Of a stretch of DNA of 64,000 bases, positions 1 to 11,324 are shown in pieces. Location: positions 55,447,044 through 55,511,043 of the forward strand of contig OX578277.1 in assembly GCA_951217055.1 (NCBI GenBank), read 5' to 3'. The notes under the pieces were generated by a model, which ran no database searches, was not told where the DNA came from, and saw nothing but the letters and a program-made list of their open reading frames with translations. Each line of letters opens with the position of its first letter. Position 1 is the stretch's first letter. Position numbers and translations under genes: made by a program. This DNA is from Gerris lacustris. Taxonomy: Eukaryota; Arthropoda; Insecta; Hemiptera; Gerridae.

Positions 1-419
1 TTTTTTTCGGACTTTCTTAGATTGGGCTACAGCACACAAAATATTTCCTCACTAAGCTGTTCCTTTATTATATACAATTTTACTTTCGCGCTCAATCAAC
101 ACTGTCCTAAGTAAATAGTAAGTCCTAAGTACTTATGCTCAGTTGACTCAACAGTGTGTAAGGCCTGCGCTCATTCGATTCTCTGTTTTTTTTATTTTCG
201 TGCTCGATCGGTTCCATCCCAACAAAAGAATATCAGGTCACAGTTCGAAAAGTTTGATTATGACAAGATTGTGTTATAGTACACTGACACTAAATTGTGT
301 ACTAGACTCTAGATATAGCGGTCGGGGAGGGGAATTTACGAGAATGGCCGAGTGCGGGCCGGAGTGCGGAGGGACTCGAACGTTGGGAACCTCACCTCTT
401 CTACCTCCCTTCCACAACC

Positions 420-1100
420 TGCTGTTAGCACAGGTCTTACGAACATGCACACTTGGTTTTAAAATACTGGTAACAATTTATGAAGTGCTGTATCTCGGGA
501 CCTATTGGACCTACGGAGCTGCGGTAGCGCTCAAATTGTAGCGTTCAACTTTTGCACGTCCGAGGTCCGAGGTTTATTATATAAACCATTTTCCAATGAG
601 TTATGTCTTTATTATCCTTTACAAAAGTTCTGCAACTCGTCCATTTCCTGAAAAATCCAATATTCTTTAATTGTTTTTTATTCTGATAACAAAGGAACTA
701 TTGGTTCTACAGGATTCCGCTTGTGCTTATATTAAAGCTAAATTACTGCTCTACAACTTCACTTCTTATGCATTTCCTCGTAAGATAAATAGTTTAGCCG
801 ATATTCTGCTCGGAAGACGGCTAAAACGACAATTTCGAACTTTTTGGGAAAAATTGCCAATTTTTGAAGTGCTATATCTCGGGACTTATTAGACCTACGG
901 AGCTGTGAATGCTCTCAAATTGTAGAAAATATGTCTTCTTTAAACGTGTACAGATTAAGTTTTTACGTGGGATGCATTGTTTAGAAGTTATAAGCCAAAA
1001 TCGGAAGAAAGTCCGAAAAAAATAAGGTTTTTCGAGCACCACGCAGTTAGCACAGGTCTTTCGAAGCGGCAAACTTGGTTTCACACTATTGGTGTCTATC
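420..1100 (+). repeat. Two diverged direct copies of an unclassified repeat
   Basis: Two segments recur in the same orientation. Positions 483-540 (tgaagtgct.tatctcggga) match 867-925, and 424-470 (gttagcacaggtctt) matches 1040-1090. No coding frame is conserved between the copies. This is probably an old interspersed repeat or a tandem duplication. I see nothing in 1-420 apart from AT-rich sequence. Confidence 0.5.
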
Positions 1101-1268
1101 CTAACAACATTCCAAAAAAGCAGGACTGCAATTTTTTGCGACCTACGATGTTTTATTTGACTGGCCTATTAGTAAAAATAACAAGAAATCATACATAAGC
1201 GCGGCTCAGCTAAAAAAAAAAAAAAAATAATAATAAATTATATATTTCTTCAATTGCCGTTAATGTAA

Positions 1269-1345
1269 AGGGGCCTTTCACATCGGAGTAGCAAGTCGCA
1301 GGATGCATGCCTCCTGGTGGCAAGATGCATGTGTAACACGGTGAC
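1269..1345 (+). mobile_element. Relic terminus of a MITE with GGGGCCTTTCACA end
   Basis: The stretch begins GGGGCCTTTCACATCGG and continues with GATGCATG-type words. It resembles the reverse complement of 7550-7620 and the ends of the MITE at 7279-7547. Only one end is seen here, so it is a solo terminus or a truncated copy. Confidence 0.4.
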
Positions 1346-1682
1346 CACAGATCCTGGGTGGTGGTGGTAGCGGGCCCTGTGGGCCGTGTACAAAGAATAT
1401 TTTCCTGGGACGGGAAAAGGGGGTTGCTGTACAAAATACTCATTAACTAACTACTATAACTCCACTGGCTACAATCTCTGGTATATTATTTAACAAAAGA
1501 ATTTGTACAACAGGTTCAAGAGAAAAAGAAGAATTACAAAAAAAATAACATTAACAAAATTAGATAAACAAAAAAAAGGTGCCCCACTACCTCTCAGTCT
1601 CCCTTTACAAACAAATATCGCAAAAAGGGAATTATTGTTGGCAAAATCAAATCGCAAAGAAAAATTTAAAAAAATAAGAAGA

Positions 1683-2392
1683 TGTAGCATTTTTTCTTTT
1701 ATCATGAAAATGTCTACATTAATTTTTTTTAAATCTATTTTGTTGAGTGTTAGAAACCCTTAACTCGCCTTTTCTAGTCTCTATGGTTTAATATATATTT
1801 ATTTATTTGGTAATGTAATTTCTATCTATATTCTATCTAGTTATTATATTATATTTATGAACCATAGTTTGGTGGACGCACCTTGCTGGGTTTACTATTT
1901 ATCTGTCTACGAGTTGGGACGCCTTCACGTAGATGTGATTGTTTATATATTTCCGAGTATTATATTTGCAGTATATTCTATATTCTATATCATATTCCTG
2001 TTGTCATATCACTATATCATAAAGTCCATCTTATTGTTTTCTAAAGAGATTGGGGAGGTGGGGCGACGGTTAGGACTCGGTGATTCAGTGTGGTTCCCGT
2101 CACGAGCTACGGAGGTTTCCGTAGGTTGACCAACCGTGCCTTGCAACTTATTGCCGAGGGCTGTTGGGTGTTGGGTTGACGCCATCTTGTGAACCCCTGT
2201 TATTACGTTTAGTTTTTTTTATAAGAACAATTAAACTTAAAGATCTGGACATCTGTGATTTGTTTGTAAATCTCTTCAACTGGAGGTGTACCAAGTACCA
2301 AGTGCTATTTGGTGGATTTTGCTGCCTTTTCGTTCGCGGACGTTCTCCTCCCTTGATTTCCCTCTGTCTGAAAGAACTCTTCGCTGCATCCA
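1683..2392 (+). mobile_element. 5' LTR of a Ty3/gypsy retrotransposon, 3' end truncated
   Basis: This 710-base block starts TGTAGCATTTTTTC and is repeated almost without change at 5217-5925. By eye I count roughly ten differences. At 2392 it jumps straight into pol sequence. The end of this LTR, the primer-binding site, gag and the start of protease are therefore missing. The near identity of the two LTRs argues for a recent insertion followed by an internal deletion. Confidence 0.85.
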
Positions 2393-2393
2393 T

Positions 2394-5106
2394 TTTAGGT
2401 ATTGACTTCTGGAAGGAAATGGGAATCGTTCCTGATGCAAAAAACGGAACCTGGGATTTTTCTGAAGTAATCGCAGGTAGTGCCGCGGTCGAATCAGGAA
2501 GTCTTCCCATAATTATTACCCAAGAACAGAAGGTTGAGCTAGAGGAAATGCTTGCACGCTGCAGAGATGCCAAGAGGAACGGGCTCCAGACCATTCACTT
2601 AGTAAAACACGTTATTGATACGGGTGACGCGACACCTGTTAAGCAACGTTTCTATAATTTTTCTCCAATTCTTATGGAGGAACTCTACAAACAAATGGAT
2701 GAGCTGCTTGAGCAAAACATAATAAGGCCGTCAAAAAGTCCATGGAGTTCTCCCGTTTTGCTGGTTAAAAAGAAAAATAACACCTTCAGGACCTGTGTAG
2801 ATTTCCGAAAGCTCAACAAAGTAACTAAGCGTGATGCTTATCCTCTTCCGTTAATTAATGTTATACTTGACACGCTACGAAATGCGGTTTCTTTCTTCAA
2901 TAGATCTAAAGTCTGCCAATTGGCAGATTGAACTTGAGGAGACTTCAAAGGAAAAGACAGCTTTTGTTGTTCCAGGGCGAGGTTTATTCGAATTCAACCG
3001 TATGCCGTTTGGGCTACACAACGCGCCTGCCACTTGGCAGAGACTCATTGACCAAGTTATTGGTTACGACCTTCAGCCACACGTGTTTGTGTACCTAGAT
3101 GACATAATAGTCGTAACTCCCGACTTCGAAACTCATCTTCGAATATTGGAGGAAGTTCTGTTGCGGTTGAAAGCGGCCAATCTTACCATAAATGAAGAAA
3201 AGTCACATTTCTGTAAGAATGAATTGAAATATTTAGGATTCGTAGTGGACAGCCGTGGGCTGCATGTTGACCCCGAGAAGGTGTCCGCAATTTGTGAATA
3301 CCCTCCACCTCGAACTGTCCGTGGACTGCGGAGATTTATAGGTATGTCTTCTTGGTACCGCCGTTTTGTGCCGAACTTCGCTTCTAGAATAGCACCCCTT
3401 ACTGCGATGACAAAGAAAAACAGCAAAATTATTTGGTCCGAAGAGGTTGACAGAGCATTTAAAGACATCAAGTACTGCTTGTCTTCGGCACCTATTTTAT
3501 CGTGTCCGGACTTTAGTCTTCCTTTTGTCCTTCAAACAGACGCTTCTGCGGTTGGTGTTGGCGGTGTTTTAACTCAAGAATTTGAGGATGGAGAGCATGT
3601 GATTGCTTATGCCTCGCGAACCTTGTCAAAGCAAGAAAGGAATTTCTCAGCGACGGAGAGAGAATGTCTTGCGGTGATCTGGAATGTGGAAAAATTTCGG
3701 CCATATTTAGATGGGTACCATTTTCAAGTTGTGACCGATCATCATTCCTTGTTGTGGCTCGAGAATCTTAAAGACCCAACTGGTCGTTTGGCTAGGTGGG
3801 CCCTTCGACTTCAGGGCTATGATTATGAATTGGTTCACCGTAAGGGGAAAGAGAACGTCGTTCCCGATGCTCTCTCAAGAGCTATGGATTTTAATGATTC
3901 TTTGTGTTTGGTGGACGTTGGAGTTGTCGCTGATGACGCGTGGTACAAGAAGATGATCCTAAATGTAACTGAAAGCCCTCTTCAGTTTGTTAATTGGAAG
4001 TTTGAAAATAGTTTGCTGTGGTAGAGGACTAACGTCAATGGCAACTATGGTTGGAGGCAAGTTGTTCCCAAGGACATGCGTGCTTAGGTTTTGGATGAGT
4101 GCCACAATTCTCCTTTGGCAGGTCATATGGGTATTCGGAAAACATTTTATCGGGTCGCTGAAACTTACTATTGGCCAAGAATGAAGTTTGATATTACTAA
4201 ATATGTTAAGAGGTGTTTGACGTGTCTTCGGTCAAAGCCTCATCAAGATGGACCTGCTGGACTGTATGGGAAGCAGCGTGAAGTCAAAGATACCTGGGAA
4301 ATGGTGTCATCCGACATAGTTGGACCTCTTCCTCGATATTCTAGATTCTAGAGGTAACAAATATCTTGTGGTTTCCGTTGACTGTTTTAGTAAGTTTGTT
4401 GTGGTTCGGCCTCTGCGGGAAGCAACGGCGAAGGCAGTCACGCAACATGTAGAAGATGATGTTTTCTTAACATACGGCTTTCCTAAGCTTCTCATTTGCG
4501 ATAATGGGAAGCAGTATATCAGCAAAATCTTTCAGGGTATGCTTTCAGATTATGGTTGCGAGTGTATGTTCAACACCTATTACCATCCGCAAGCGAACCC
4601 CACCGAGAGGGTGAATCGAGTAATAAAGACCTTACTAATATCCTTCGTCAAGGAACATAAAGATTGGGATCGCGACTTAAACAAATTTATCTGTGCCATA
4701 CGAACATCAACTCACGAAGTCACTCGCAAGACACCTTTCTTTCTTAACTATGGAAAGGAGATGGTACTGAAAGGTAACCAGCCAACTTTAGAGGATGATG
4801 TTGGAGCTGAAGATGGTGCTGCTAACCGGCTAAATAAGTTGGAGAAGATAAAGCGGGAAGTGCCAGAAAGGCTTCGGCAGGCTTCTTCGCCGGAGAAACG
4901 TGGACTTCCAAGTAGGACAAATGGTGCTTCACAATAACTTCCCACAGTCAAAGAAAGTGGAAAAGTTTACTGCGAAGTTAGCACCTAAATATGTTGGTCC
5001 GTTTAAGATAGCAAGAAAGGTTGGCTATCTCATATAGACGGCGGATGGAAAACATGCTGGGAGATGGCATGTAAAGGACCTTAAGGAGGTTCTGACAGAA
5101 GATTAG
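2394..5106 (+). pseudogene. pol: Broken Ty3/gypsy pol (protease end, reverse transcriptase, RNase H, integrase)
   Basis: The reading starts with the ILGIDF motif typical of the end of gypsy protease. It runs through reverse transcriptase, with FRTCVDFRKLN near 2788-2820 and the catalytic YLDD at 3092-3103. RNase H follows with its DAS motif near 3539, and then integrase. Integrase shows the zinc-binding H/H/C/C set at 4100-4230 and the catalytic aspartates and glutamate near 4312, 4500 and 4600. The frame is broken by a shift near 2888-2900, in-frame TAG codons at 4022 and 4084, a shift near 4320-4345, another near 4880-4915 and a TAG at 5035. The product would copy and integrate the element but cannot be made from this copy. 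No gag or envelope gene is present, so it is a retrotransposon relic and not a virus-like provirus. Confidence 0.92.
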
Positions 5107-5197
5107 GTTTTCTTTTTTTTGGTGAGGTTTAGTTGTGAAGGTTTTTTTTCTTTTGGTGCATATTTTTTTTCTTTATAATTTTCTTTTCTCTTTTGTT

Positions 5198-5207
5198 GAG
5201 GGGGAGA
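5198..5207 (+). promoter_or_regulatory. Polypurine tract before the 3' LTR
   Basis: A GAGGGGGAGA run lies about ten bases before the start of the downstream LTR. This is where plus-strand priming occurs in Ty3/gypsy elements. Confidence 0.7.
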
Positions 5208-5216
5208 ACGTCTGAA

Positions 5217-5925
5217 TGTAGCATTTTTTCTTTTATCAAGAAAATGTCTACATTAATTTTTTTAAAATCTATTTTGTTGAGTGTTAGAACCCTTAACTCG
5301 CCTTTTCTAGTCTCTTTGGTTTAATATATATTTATTTATTTGGTAATGTAATTTCTACCTATATTCTATCTAGTTATTATATTTTATTTATGAACCATAG
5401 TTTGGTGGACGCACCTTGCTTGGTTTACTATTTATCTGTCTACGAGTTGGGACGCCTTCACGTAGATGTGATTGTTTATATATTTCTGAGTATTATATTT
5501 GCAGTATATTCTATATTCTATATCATATTCCTGTTGTCATATCACTATATCATAAAGTCCATCTTATTGTTTTCTAAAGAGATTGGGGAGGTGGGGCGAC
5601 GGTTAGGACTCGGTGATTCAGTGTGGTTCCCGTCACGAGCTACGGAGGTTTCCGTAGGTTGACCAACCGTGCCTTGCAACTTATTGCCGAGGGCTGTTGG
5701 GTGTTGGGTTGACGCCATCTTGTGAACCCCTGTTATTACGTTTAGTTTTTTTTATAAGAACAATTAAACTTAAAGATCTGGACATCTGTGATTTGTTTGT
5801 AAATCTCTTCAACTGGAGGTGTACCAAGTACCAAGTGCTATTTGGTGGATTTTGCTGCCTTTTCGTTCGCGGACGTTCTCCTCCCTTGATTTCCCTCTGT
5901 CTGAAGGAACTCTTCGCTGCATCCA
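5217..5925 (+). mobile_element. 3' LTR of the Ty3/gypsy element (at least this far)
   Basis: It matches 1683-2392 base for base apart from about ten differences. The LTR continues beyond 5925, where the upstream copy is deleted, so its true right end cannot be fixed. No clear short target duplication could be matched. A likely end lies somewhere in 5930-6060. Confidence 0.85.
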
Positions 5926-6892
5926 CGCCGCGTCGTTTTTGGGATATAACCTTTTTTTTGTGAGTCAGAGTTTTTTTATGTTTTTCATATTCTGACCGCA
6001 GGTAGGGAGTTACGGATTTATATTTATTAGTTAGCTCCAATTACTTTATTCTTTTTATATATAACTGTATTTTTCTGTTGCGAGCATAAAAAAAAAGCAG
6101 AAGTAAATAATTATATGTATAGTGTTAATTTTTTTTACGTTACAATTACTTGACAAAGCCAAAAAGTATATTTTATTTTGAAATCTATTTTGCTTTCCTT
6201 TGTTTTTTTTGTTTAACCATTTTGGAGACTATCTCTGGCTTTTTTAAGGGAACACAAGTTTCGTTATTTTACTTGTGCCCGAATTGGAAAATTAATTAAT
6301 TAAACAAAATATAATTTTATGCCAGGGATGATCTCTAACCCGAAATTCCGAGTCATTTTTCATTTATTGTTTAAAAATAACGTGACGTCCTTTTCCTTAT
6401 TATTTATTCATTATTTTTTTTGTTTTATAAAACCCACCCCCAACTCCACTGAGCTTGAGGGAGCTACTTTTATTCCGGGTGAGGTAGCTCGGACGTTCAT
6501 AAAATTGTGGAACGTTACAAAGAATAAATTTTTCTGGAGTCTTTAAGCATAAAGTTTAATGAAAAATTATTAATTTACAAGGCAAAATCTAAAGAAACTA
6601 TTTAAACGAATTTAAAAAAAAGAGTCCAGCACTCCTGACTGGGCCTATCCTCTCTCAAAGCGAGGTCCGAGGACCTCTTCGAGCGAGTCTGAAGGACCTT
6701 TCCAGCAATTTTTTTTACGAGATTTCTAAGTTAAAATAAAATTTAAAGTTTCGACTTACAGTATATACTTCCTCTTCCTTTGTAATCCAAAATACCACAC
6801 AATGCACACAGCTACGTAATACTTACAACTGACAACTTCCTATCTTCCGAAGTAAACACTGACTGATCCCCAGGGCGCAGCGGGCCTCCTTA
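5926..6892. other. AT-rich non-coding stretch
   Basis: Apart from the remaining LTR end, this contains T-runs and a short GC-richer patch (6615-6720) with repeated GAGGTCCGAGGACCTC words. No gene or intact element is recognised. Confidence 0.5.
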
Positions 6893-7195
6893 TATACCCC
6901 GCGGCGGCCGCACGAGCGCGCACGAGCACGCATGCGCACGCCCGCGCACGAACGCGCAGGACCAAGCATGAACCCGCACGAGCACGCACGAACACGCACG
7001 CGCATGATCGCGCACGGCCGCACACCAAGATGTACGACCACGCACGAGCAGGCACGAACGCACCCAAACACGCACGCGCGCGCACAAACGCGCACGACGA
7101 GAACGCGCACGAACCCGGCGAACGCGCACGCCCACGCACGAGCGAGCACGAGCACGCACGAGCGCACCCGAGCAGCCGCCGCAAGGCATACTCAC
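6893..7195. repeat. GC-rich degenerate minisatellite of CGCACGAG-like units
   Basis: About 300 bases are built from imperfect 8-12 base units such as CGCACGAG, CGCACGAA and CGCACGCG. They are strongly alternating in purine and pyrimidine and far richer in GC than anything nearby. Open frames appear in several frames on both strands because the repeat lacks stop codons. They encode only Ala/Arg/Val/Cys or His/Ala/Arg/Thr low-complexity peptides and are not genes. Confidence 0.8.
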
Positions 7196-7278
7196 GTGGG
7201 GGCCCGAAACTGGGCCCCTGGGACAAAGTGGGCCACCTTTTTACACATGCATCTTGAACACCGGACTGTATAACTGAA

Positions 7279-7547
7279 CGAGAGCTTTCACACCGAAGTA
7301 GCTAGTGCGACTCGAGAACCAGCCGGCTGGTGTTTTATCAGCGTATGCCCTTATTATAATTTACGTGCCGCCCTACATACATTTACATGTGCCCTACATA
7401 CGCGCTCGACCATCGAAAATTCGTATTTAATTTACAAAATTTCACTTCACAGAACCCCTCTTGCGCTAGTGTTTTATTCAACTATGTTCAAATAAAAGAT
7501 ATAAGAAGATGCAAGTAGCACGTGCCACTTCGGTGTGAACGCTCGTG
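7279..7547. mobile_element. MITE with about 29-bp imperfect terminal inverted repeats
   Basis: The left end ACGAG.GCTTTCACACCGAAGT is mirrored at 7519-7547 (ACTTCGGTGTGAACGCTCGT). There is no coding capacity. A further related end lies at 7550-7620 (rc begins TTAGGGGCCTTTCACACC) and another at 1269-1345. The superfamily is not assigned. Confidence 0.6.
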
Positions 7548-7740
7548 TCATAAGGATGCAAGACGCACATGCCACTTGCGACCAGGATGCAGAGTGCATC
7601 TTTGGTGTGAAAGGCCCCTAAGCCTAAATCTTTTATAGTGAGTTTTTTACACATATGTAGACTTATAGTAAAAGTTTCTTATTTGACTGATAAATTGCGT
7701 TATTATTAACACCTCTAATCACATAATTTTAAGGAATGCT

Positions 7741-7827
7741 ATGCTATTTACTGTACTGTGGGTCGCAAAATATTTTAACAACCAAAAGTGGGTGCCGAGT
7801 GCCGAGACACAAGGTTGGGAACCACTG
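7741..7827 (-). mobile_element. hAT-type transposon terminus (relic)
   Basis: Read on the minus strand it starts CAGTGGTTCCCAACC and continues with the GTGTC..GGCAC and TTTTGGTTGTT words usual at ends of animal hAT elements. The other end was not located. Confidence 0.55.
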
Positions 7828-8264
7828 CATTAAATTAAACATTTACTCCACAATACTTGACTCTACTACTAGAGGCAAGGCGTATTGCATAATCCTCCCC
7901 CCAATCTTAGAATGACCAATGTAAGATGCTTCACATTGCTTCTAACTCGTTTAATTCAACTTTCTGTATTAAGGATAACTGTGAACCGTTAAATGTCACA
8001 GAAATTATACGAAATTTCATAAATACATTATGATATTTAGTTCGTTTAGCGTGTGGAGGCATAATGAACATTTTACGGACGCGATGGCTCAAGTAACATT
8101 CTCTACACAAATTATCTATTTAAACTTACAAAGTTTGTCATTACTGACCAAAGTCATTATACAGGGTCTACTACAACTTTAAAAAATCACAGGGAAGTAC
8201 TTACGTCTAAGCACTTTTTAGAGTTTTGTACATGATTAAGCATACCCGTTATATAATTATGATT
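7828..8264. other. No feature seen
   Basis: AT-rich sequence with no long frame, no terminal repeats and no RNA gene recognised. Confidence 0.5.
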
Positions 8265-8580
8265 TCTTTTTCTTCGACCTCAAGAGTCCCTGGTTCGATC
8301 CCCCGGGGGGTCACAATGTTTTTTATTGGTAATAATGACGAGATAAATTACATTTTTTCAGGAAATTTTTATCGCCCCACAATAAGGTATTAACATGAAT
8401 TATTTCGAAATTTTAGGACCAGCCGTTGTATAGTGGTTGGAGGGGGGACACCAAACGCTATATTGGCGGTAAAAGCACAGTAGTCATAAAAAGTCAAGTA
8501 GCTTTCATTTGATACCCCACTCGAAAATTAAAAAAAATATAAATTTTGAGTTTACCACATTTTTGCGAATTGCGCATATC
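8265..8580 (-). repeat. Partial copy of the AAGGGTTTCGTTGG-ended repeat
   Basis: Two diagnostic blocks are present: CTGGTTCGATCCCCC followed by GTCACAATGTTTTT (8288-8325), and TTTCATTTGATACCCCACTC (8501-8523). Both recur at 10978-11230 and, reverse-complemented, at 26550-26600 and 30440-30560. The copy is truncated. Confidence 0.6.
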
Positions 8581-8964
8581 GCATATTTCATTTTTAATTC
8601 CTGTATATTTTTCTGTATATTGTGGTTGGGTCCAAAAGTTCCGCCAGTGATTCAAATTTCAGATCTTTATGAGAAGTATCTACAAAACCCTAAAAATATG
8701 GAGTTGGGAATTTATATCTTATTTCTTATAACCTTTATCTTTTCCTAATCACAAGGCTCTTCAGTGGGGGAAAAAAAAGTACATTTATCTATAAAGTTTC
8801 GTACGCCATTTTGAATCATTTTTGACCCAATATTAGTTGTCAACAAACCCAAAACACCGATGTCGAGGAAAAATGGCAACAAAAATGTAGACAGGTGAAT
8901 GCAGGAAAAATTAACAACAGTTAAGTTGAAAGTTTATAAGAAAAGAAAATATATCAAAATAATA

Positions 8965-9250
8965 CAGTCAATCTGTCATGATAAAAGGCTGTCTGCGGAA
9001 AAATTCGAGGCTGATTTTTTTTTTTTTTTTTTTTTTTTTTTGTGGATCGCTTGGGACACATGAGAAAAGCTTAACTCCAACTTTGCGAGAACATCCGGAT
9101 GGTGGAAGTACGGGGTACAAAAGTCAAAATAGTATATTCCTTTCATTATGCATATCGTTGGAAAGCTCTCTAAGAGTACAGGAATTGTTGTTATATACAC
9201 ATTTGTCATATTTTAATATATGAGGGAGATAAAATGGAAAAACAGGAAAA
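8965..9250 (+). repeat. Copy 1 of a repeat with a GGGACACATGAGAAAAGC core
   Basis: The block contains a long T-run, GGGACACATGAGAAAAGC, GTACGGGGTACAAAAGTC and ATCGTTGGAAAGCTCT. The same series appears inverted at 9866-10165 and 9690-9862, and again directly at 46940-47110. It is non-coding and unclassified. Confidence 0.75.
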
Positions 9251-9451
9251 AATGGTTTTAGTTAAAAATATTACTATTTTTGATCCGATATGAATGAAAA
9301 TTGGTATACGTGCTTTATTTAATGTCAGAAACACAATTATGAAATCATTTGTGTACATTTAGTACTTAGGGTGCAAATGGCATATGGTACCGGAGTACTG
9401 GAAATTCTCATGAAACTCATTGCGCCTGCGACTGTAAAATAAATAATTTGG

Positions 9452-9751
9452 TTGCAGCTTGGTACAGGGAGGCGGGTCTCCCATGCTCAGTTGCTTGCAA
9501 ACACTTCGGCGGAGAAAATTGCAGATTTCCTTGAGGATCCTGATTTTTACTTTCCCGCCCAAGTCGTACTTTTGCCTTCAAAGTCAACCAGTGAAAAAGA
9601 CAAAAGTAACTTAGTGAGAAAAGTAGAAACAGCAGGAAATTCCTCAGTTGACGATCAACAAGCAAAAAAGAGGAAGTGGAGTCAGAAAAATAATAAAAAG
9701 ATTAATTTTCCCCCCTCCACCTTCCGAACGATCCCGCAAAGTTGGAATTAA
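9452..9751 (+). pseudogene. Coding-like fragment of unknown origin
   Basis: An open frame here has normal amino-acid composition, unlike its AT-rich surroundings. It includes SAEKIADFLEDPDFYFPAQV and a lysine-rich tail (KKRKWSQK). A plausible splice acceptor (tttggttgcag) sits just before it. The frame runs into the neighbouring repeat near 9700. I do not recognise the family. A transposase N-terminal region is possible, but a real small exon cannot be excluded. Confidence 0.35.
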
Positions 9752-9862
9752 GCTTTTCTCATGTGCCCCATCGATTTATGTAAAAAAAGGTTCCTCGAAT
9801 TTTGTCGCAGATATAGCCTTTTATCACGGCAGATTGACTCAACTAATAGTTTATACATTTTT
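9690..9862 (-). repeat. Copy 2 of the GGGACACATGAGAAAAGC repeat (partial, inverted)
   Basis: On the minus strand this reads TGATAAAAGGCTATATCTGC, then GGGGCACATGAGAAAAGC and CTTCCACC. It parallels 8978-9110. It abuts the next copy head to tail. Confidence 0.6.
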
Positions 9863-9865
9863 TTA

Positions 9866-10165
9866 ATTATGGAGAATTTTTTTCCTGTTTTTCCATATTA
9901 ACCCCCTCTTAAATGAAAATATGAAAGTGAACATAACAAAAATTACTGTACTCTTAAAGAGCTTTCTCACGATATGCATCATGAAGGGTATAAACATTTT
10001 TGACTTTTGTACCCCGTATCCTGTACTTCCGCTGTCCGGATGTTCCCGAAAAGTTGGAGTTAAGCTTTTCTCATGTGTCCCAAGCAATTCACCCAAAAAA
10101 AATCAGCATCAAATTTTTTCCGCACAAATTTACAGATTTACTGTACTAAAAGATTTACGTTAGAA
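9866..10165 (-). repeat. Copy 3 of the GGGACACATGAGAAAAGC repeat (inverted)
   Basis: It shares the T-run, the GGGACACATGAGAAAAGC core, the GGGGTACAAAAGTC block and CTCTTTAAGAGTACAGTAAT with copy 1, in the opposite orientation. Copies 1 and 3 form an imperfect inverted pair about 600 bases apart. Confidence 0.75.
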
Positions 10166-10738
10166 ATGGAAAAAGGACTTGGTGCTATGTTTTGCCTTAA
10201 TAACATTTAACAATATTGGACTATTTCCTCTCATTCTGTGTCATATGCCAAGATATGACATACTATTTAAATTGTTGTTTAAGAATATATTTTTTCTTTA
10301 CTTGTTTTGCAATAAAGTAAAAGGAGTTAAGTAGTTGTTTGAAAGCCGAAATAATTAGTTTTCTTATTATAGTTTAATTACTGTTAAAGTACGACAAACA
10401 TTCAATACTCATATCAAACTTATATTAATTTTTTTTGTGATTACAGTTGTGTGTACAATATTAGAGAAACTTGGAGGTGGTTTACATTGTGTAAGTGAGA
10501 CAAAATGGGATGCATTCACAGACAATCAAGTGATGGTTAGGTATGAAAACGAGACAATCGCTTGTCTGTGCTCTGTCTCTGGGCTTAAAATTTAAATAGA
10601 AATGCATCAGTTGTTCAAATTTACCAATATGAAGATGTTATAATACCACCAATTTTAAGTTCTGTATAAAGAAATTATGATATATTTTAGCTCTTTTTTC
10701 TAATAATACCGATATAAAAATATATTAATTGATGATGT
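10166..10738. other. No feature seen
   Basis: AT-rich sequence with one GC-richer patch near 10460-10580. No gene is supported. Confidence 0.45.
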
Positions 10739-10741
10739 TTG

Positions 10742-10860
10742 CAGTGTTTCCCAACCGATGCGCTGCGGCACATCTATTGACTATTACAAATTGGTTAATT
10801 ATTAAATTTAAAAGAAAACTGAGGATACCTATTGTTTTTACCACACTAGAGAAATGCCTC
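10742..10860 (+). mobile_element. hAT-type transposon left terminus (relic)
   Basis: It begins CAGTGTTTCCCAACC and goes on GATGCGCTGCGGCACATC. This is the usual start of animal hAT elements, where CAG is followed by a TTTCCCAACC block and a GCGGCACAC block. The body is degraded and runs into an unrelated repeat. Confidence 0.65.
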
Positions 10861-10954
10861 GGCATTTTTCTATTAAAAAGGTATGTTGGAGTAAAATGTT
10901 GATGCTTTTTGACAAAGTGGCGTGAAAAATTAAACAATTTACACAAGTGTAATA

Positions 10955-11320
10955 TACTTTTGTAATCTACTCTTTAATACCTTTCATTTGATACCCCACT
11001 CAAAATATTAAAAAAAATTTTGAGTGACATAAATTATCTGCCATATTGGATTCCCAGTTAATCAGATCAAATAGCTATTCTTATTTTTTTTAAGGCTGGT
11101 CAGACAGCACATTTTGCATATTTCTAGTAACAGCAGAAAATTAAAATATTTTCCCATGCTATACTAGAGGAAGAGGTTCCTGGTTCGATCCCCTGAGGGT
11201 GTCACAATGTTTTAATCGGTAATAATAAAATGATAAATTAATTTTTTTCTGGAAAATTTCATCGGTCTACCATAAGGTATTAGCGCGAATTATTTCAAAA
11301 TTTTAGAATTAGACGTGACA
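10955..11320 (-). repeat. Copy of the AAGGGTTTCGTTGG-ended repeat (body only)
   Basis: Blocks TTTCATTTGATACCCCACTC, TTGGATTCCCAGTTAATCAG and CTGGTTCGATCCCCTGAG match, in reverse complement, the copy at 29717-30900. Each contains a tRNA B-box-like GGTTCGATCCCC. Confidence 0.65.
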
Positions 11321-11324
11321 CAGT

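Noticed and set aside
2148..2594. Minus-strand frames across the LTR and pol
   Set aside because: Antisense shadows of the Ty3/gypsy element.
6823..7273. Several long open frames on both strands across the GC-rich block
   Set aside because: They are all low-complexity products of the CGCACGAG minisatellite, overlapping in five frames, with no domain or splice context.
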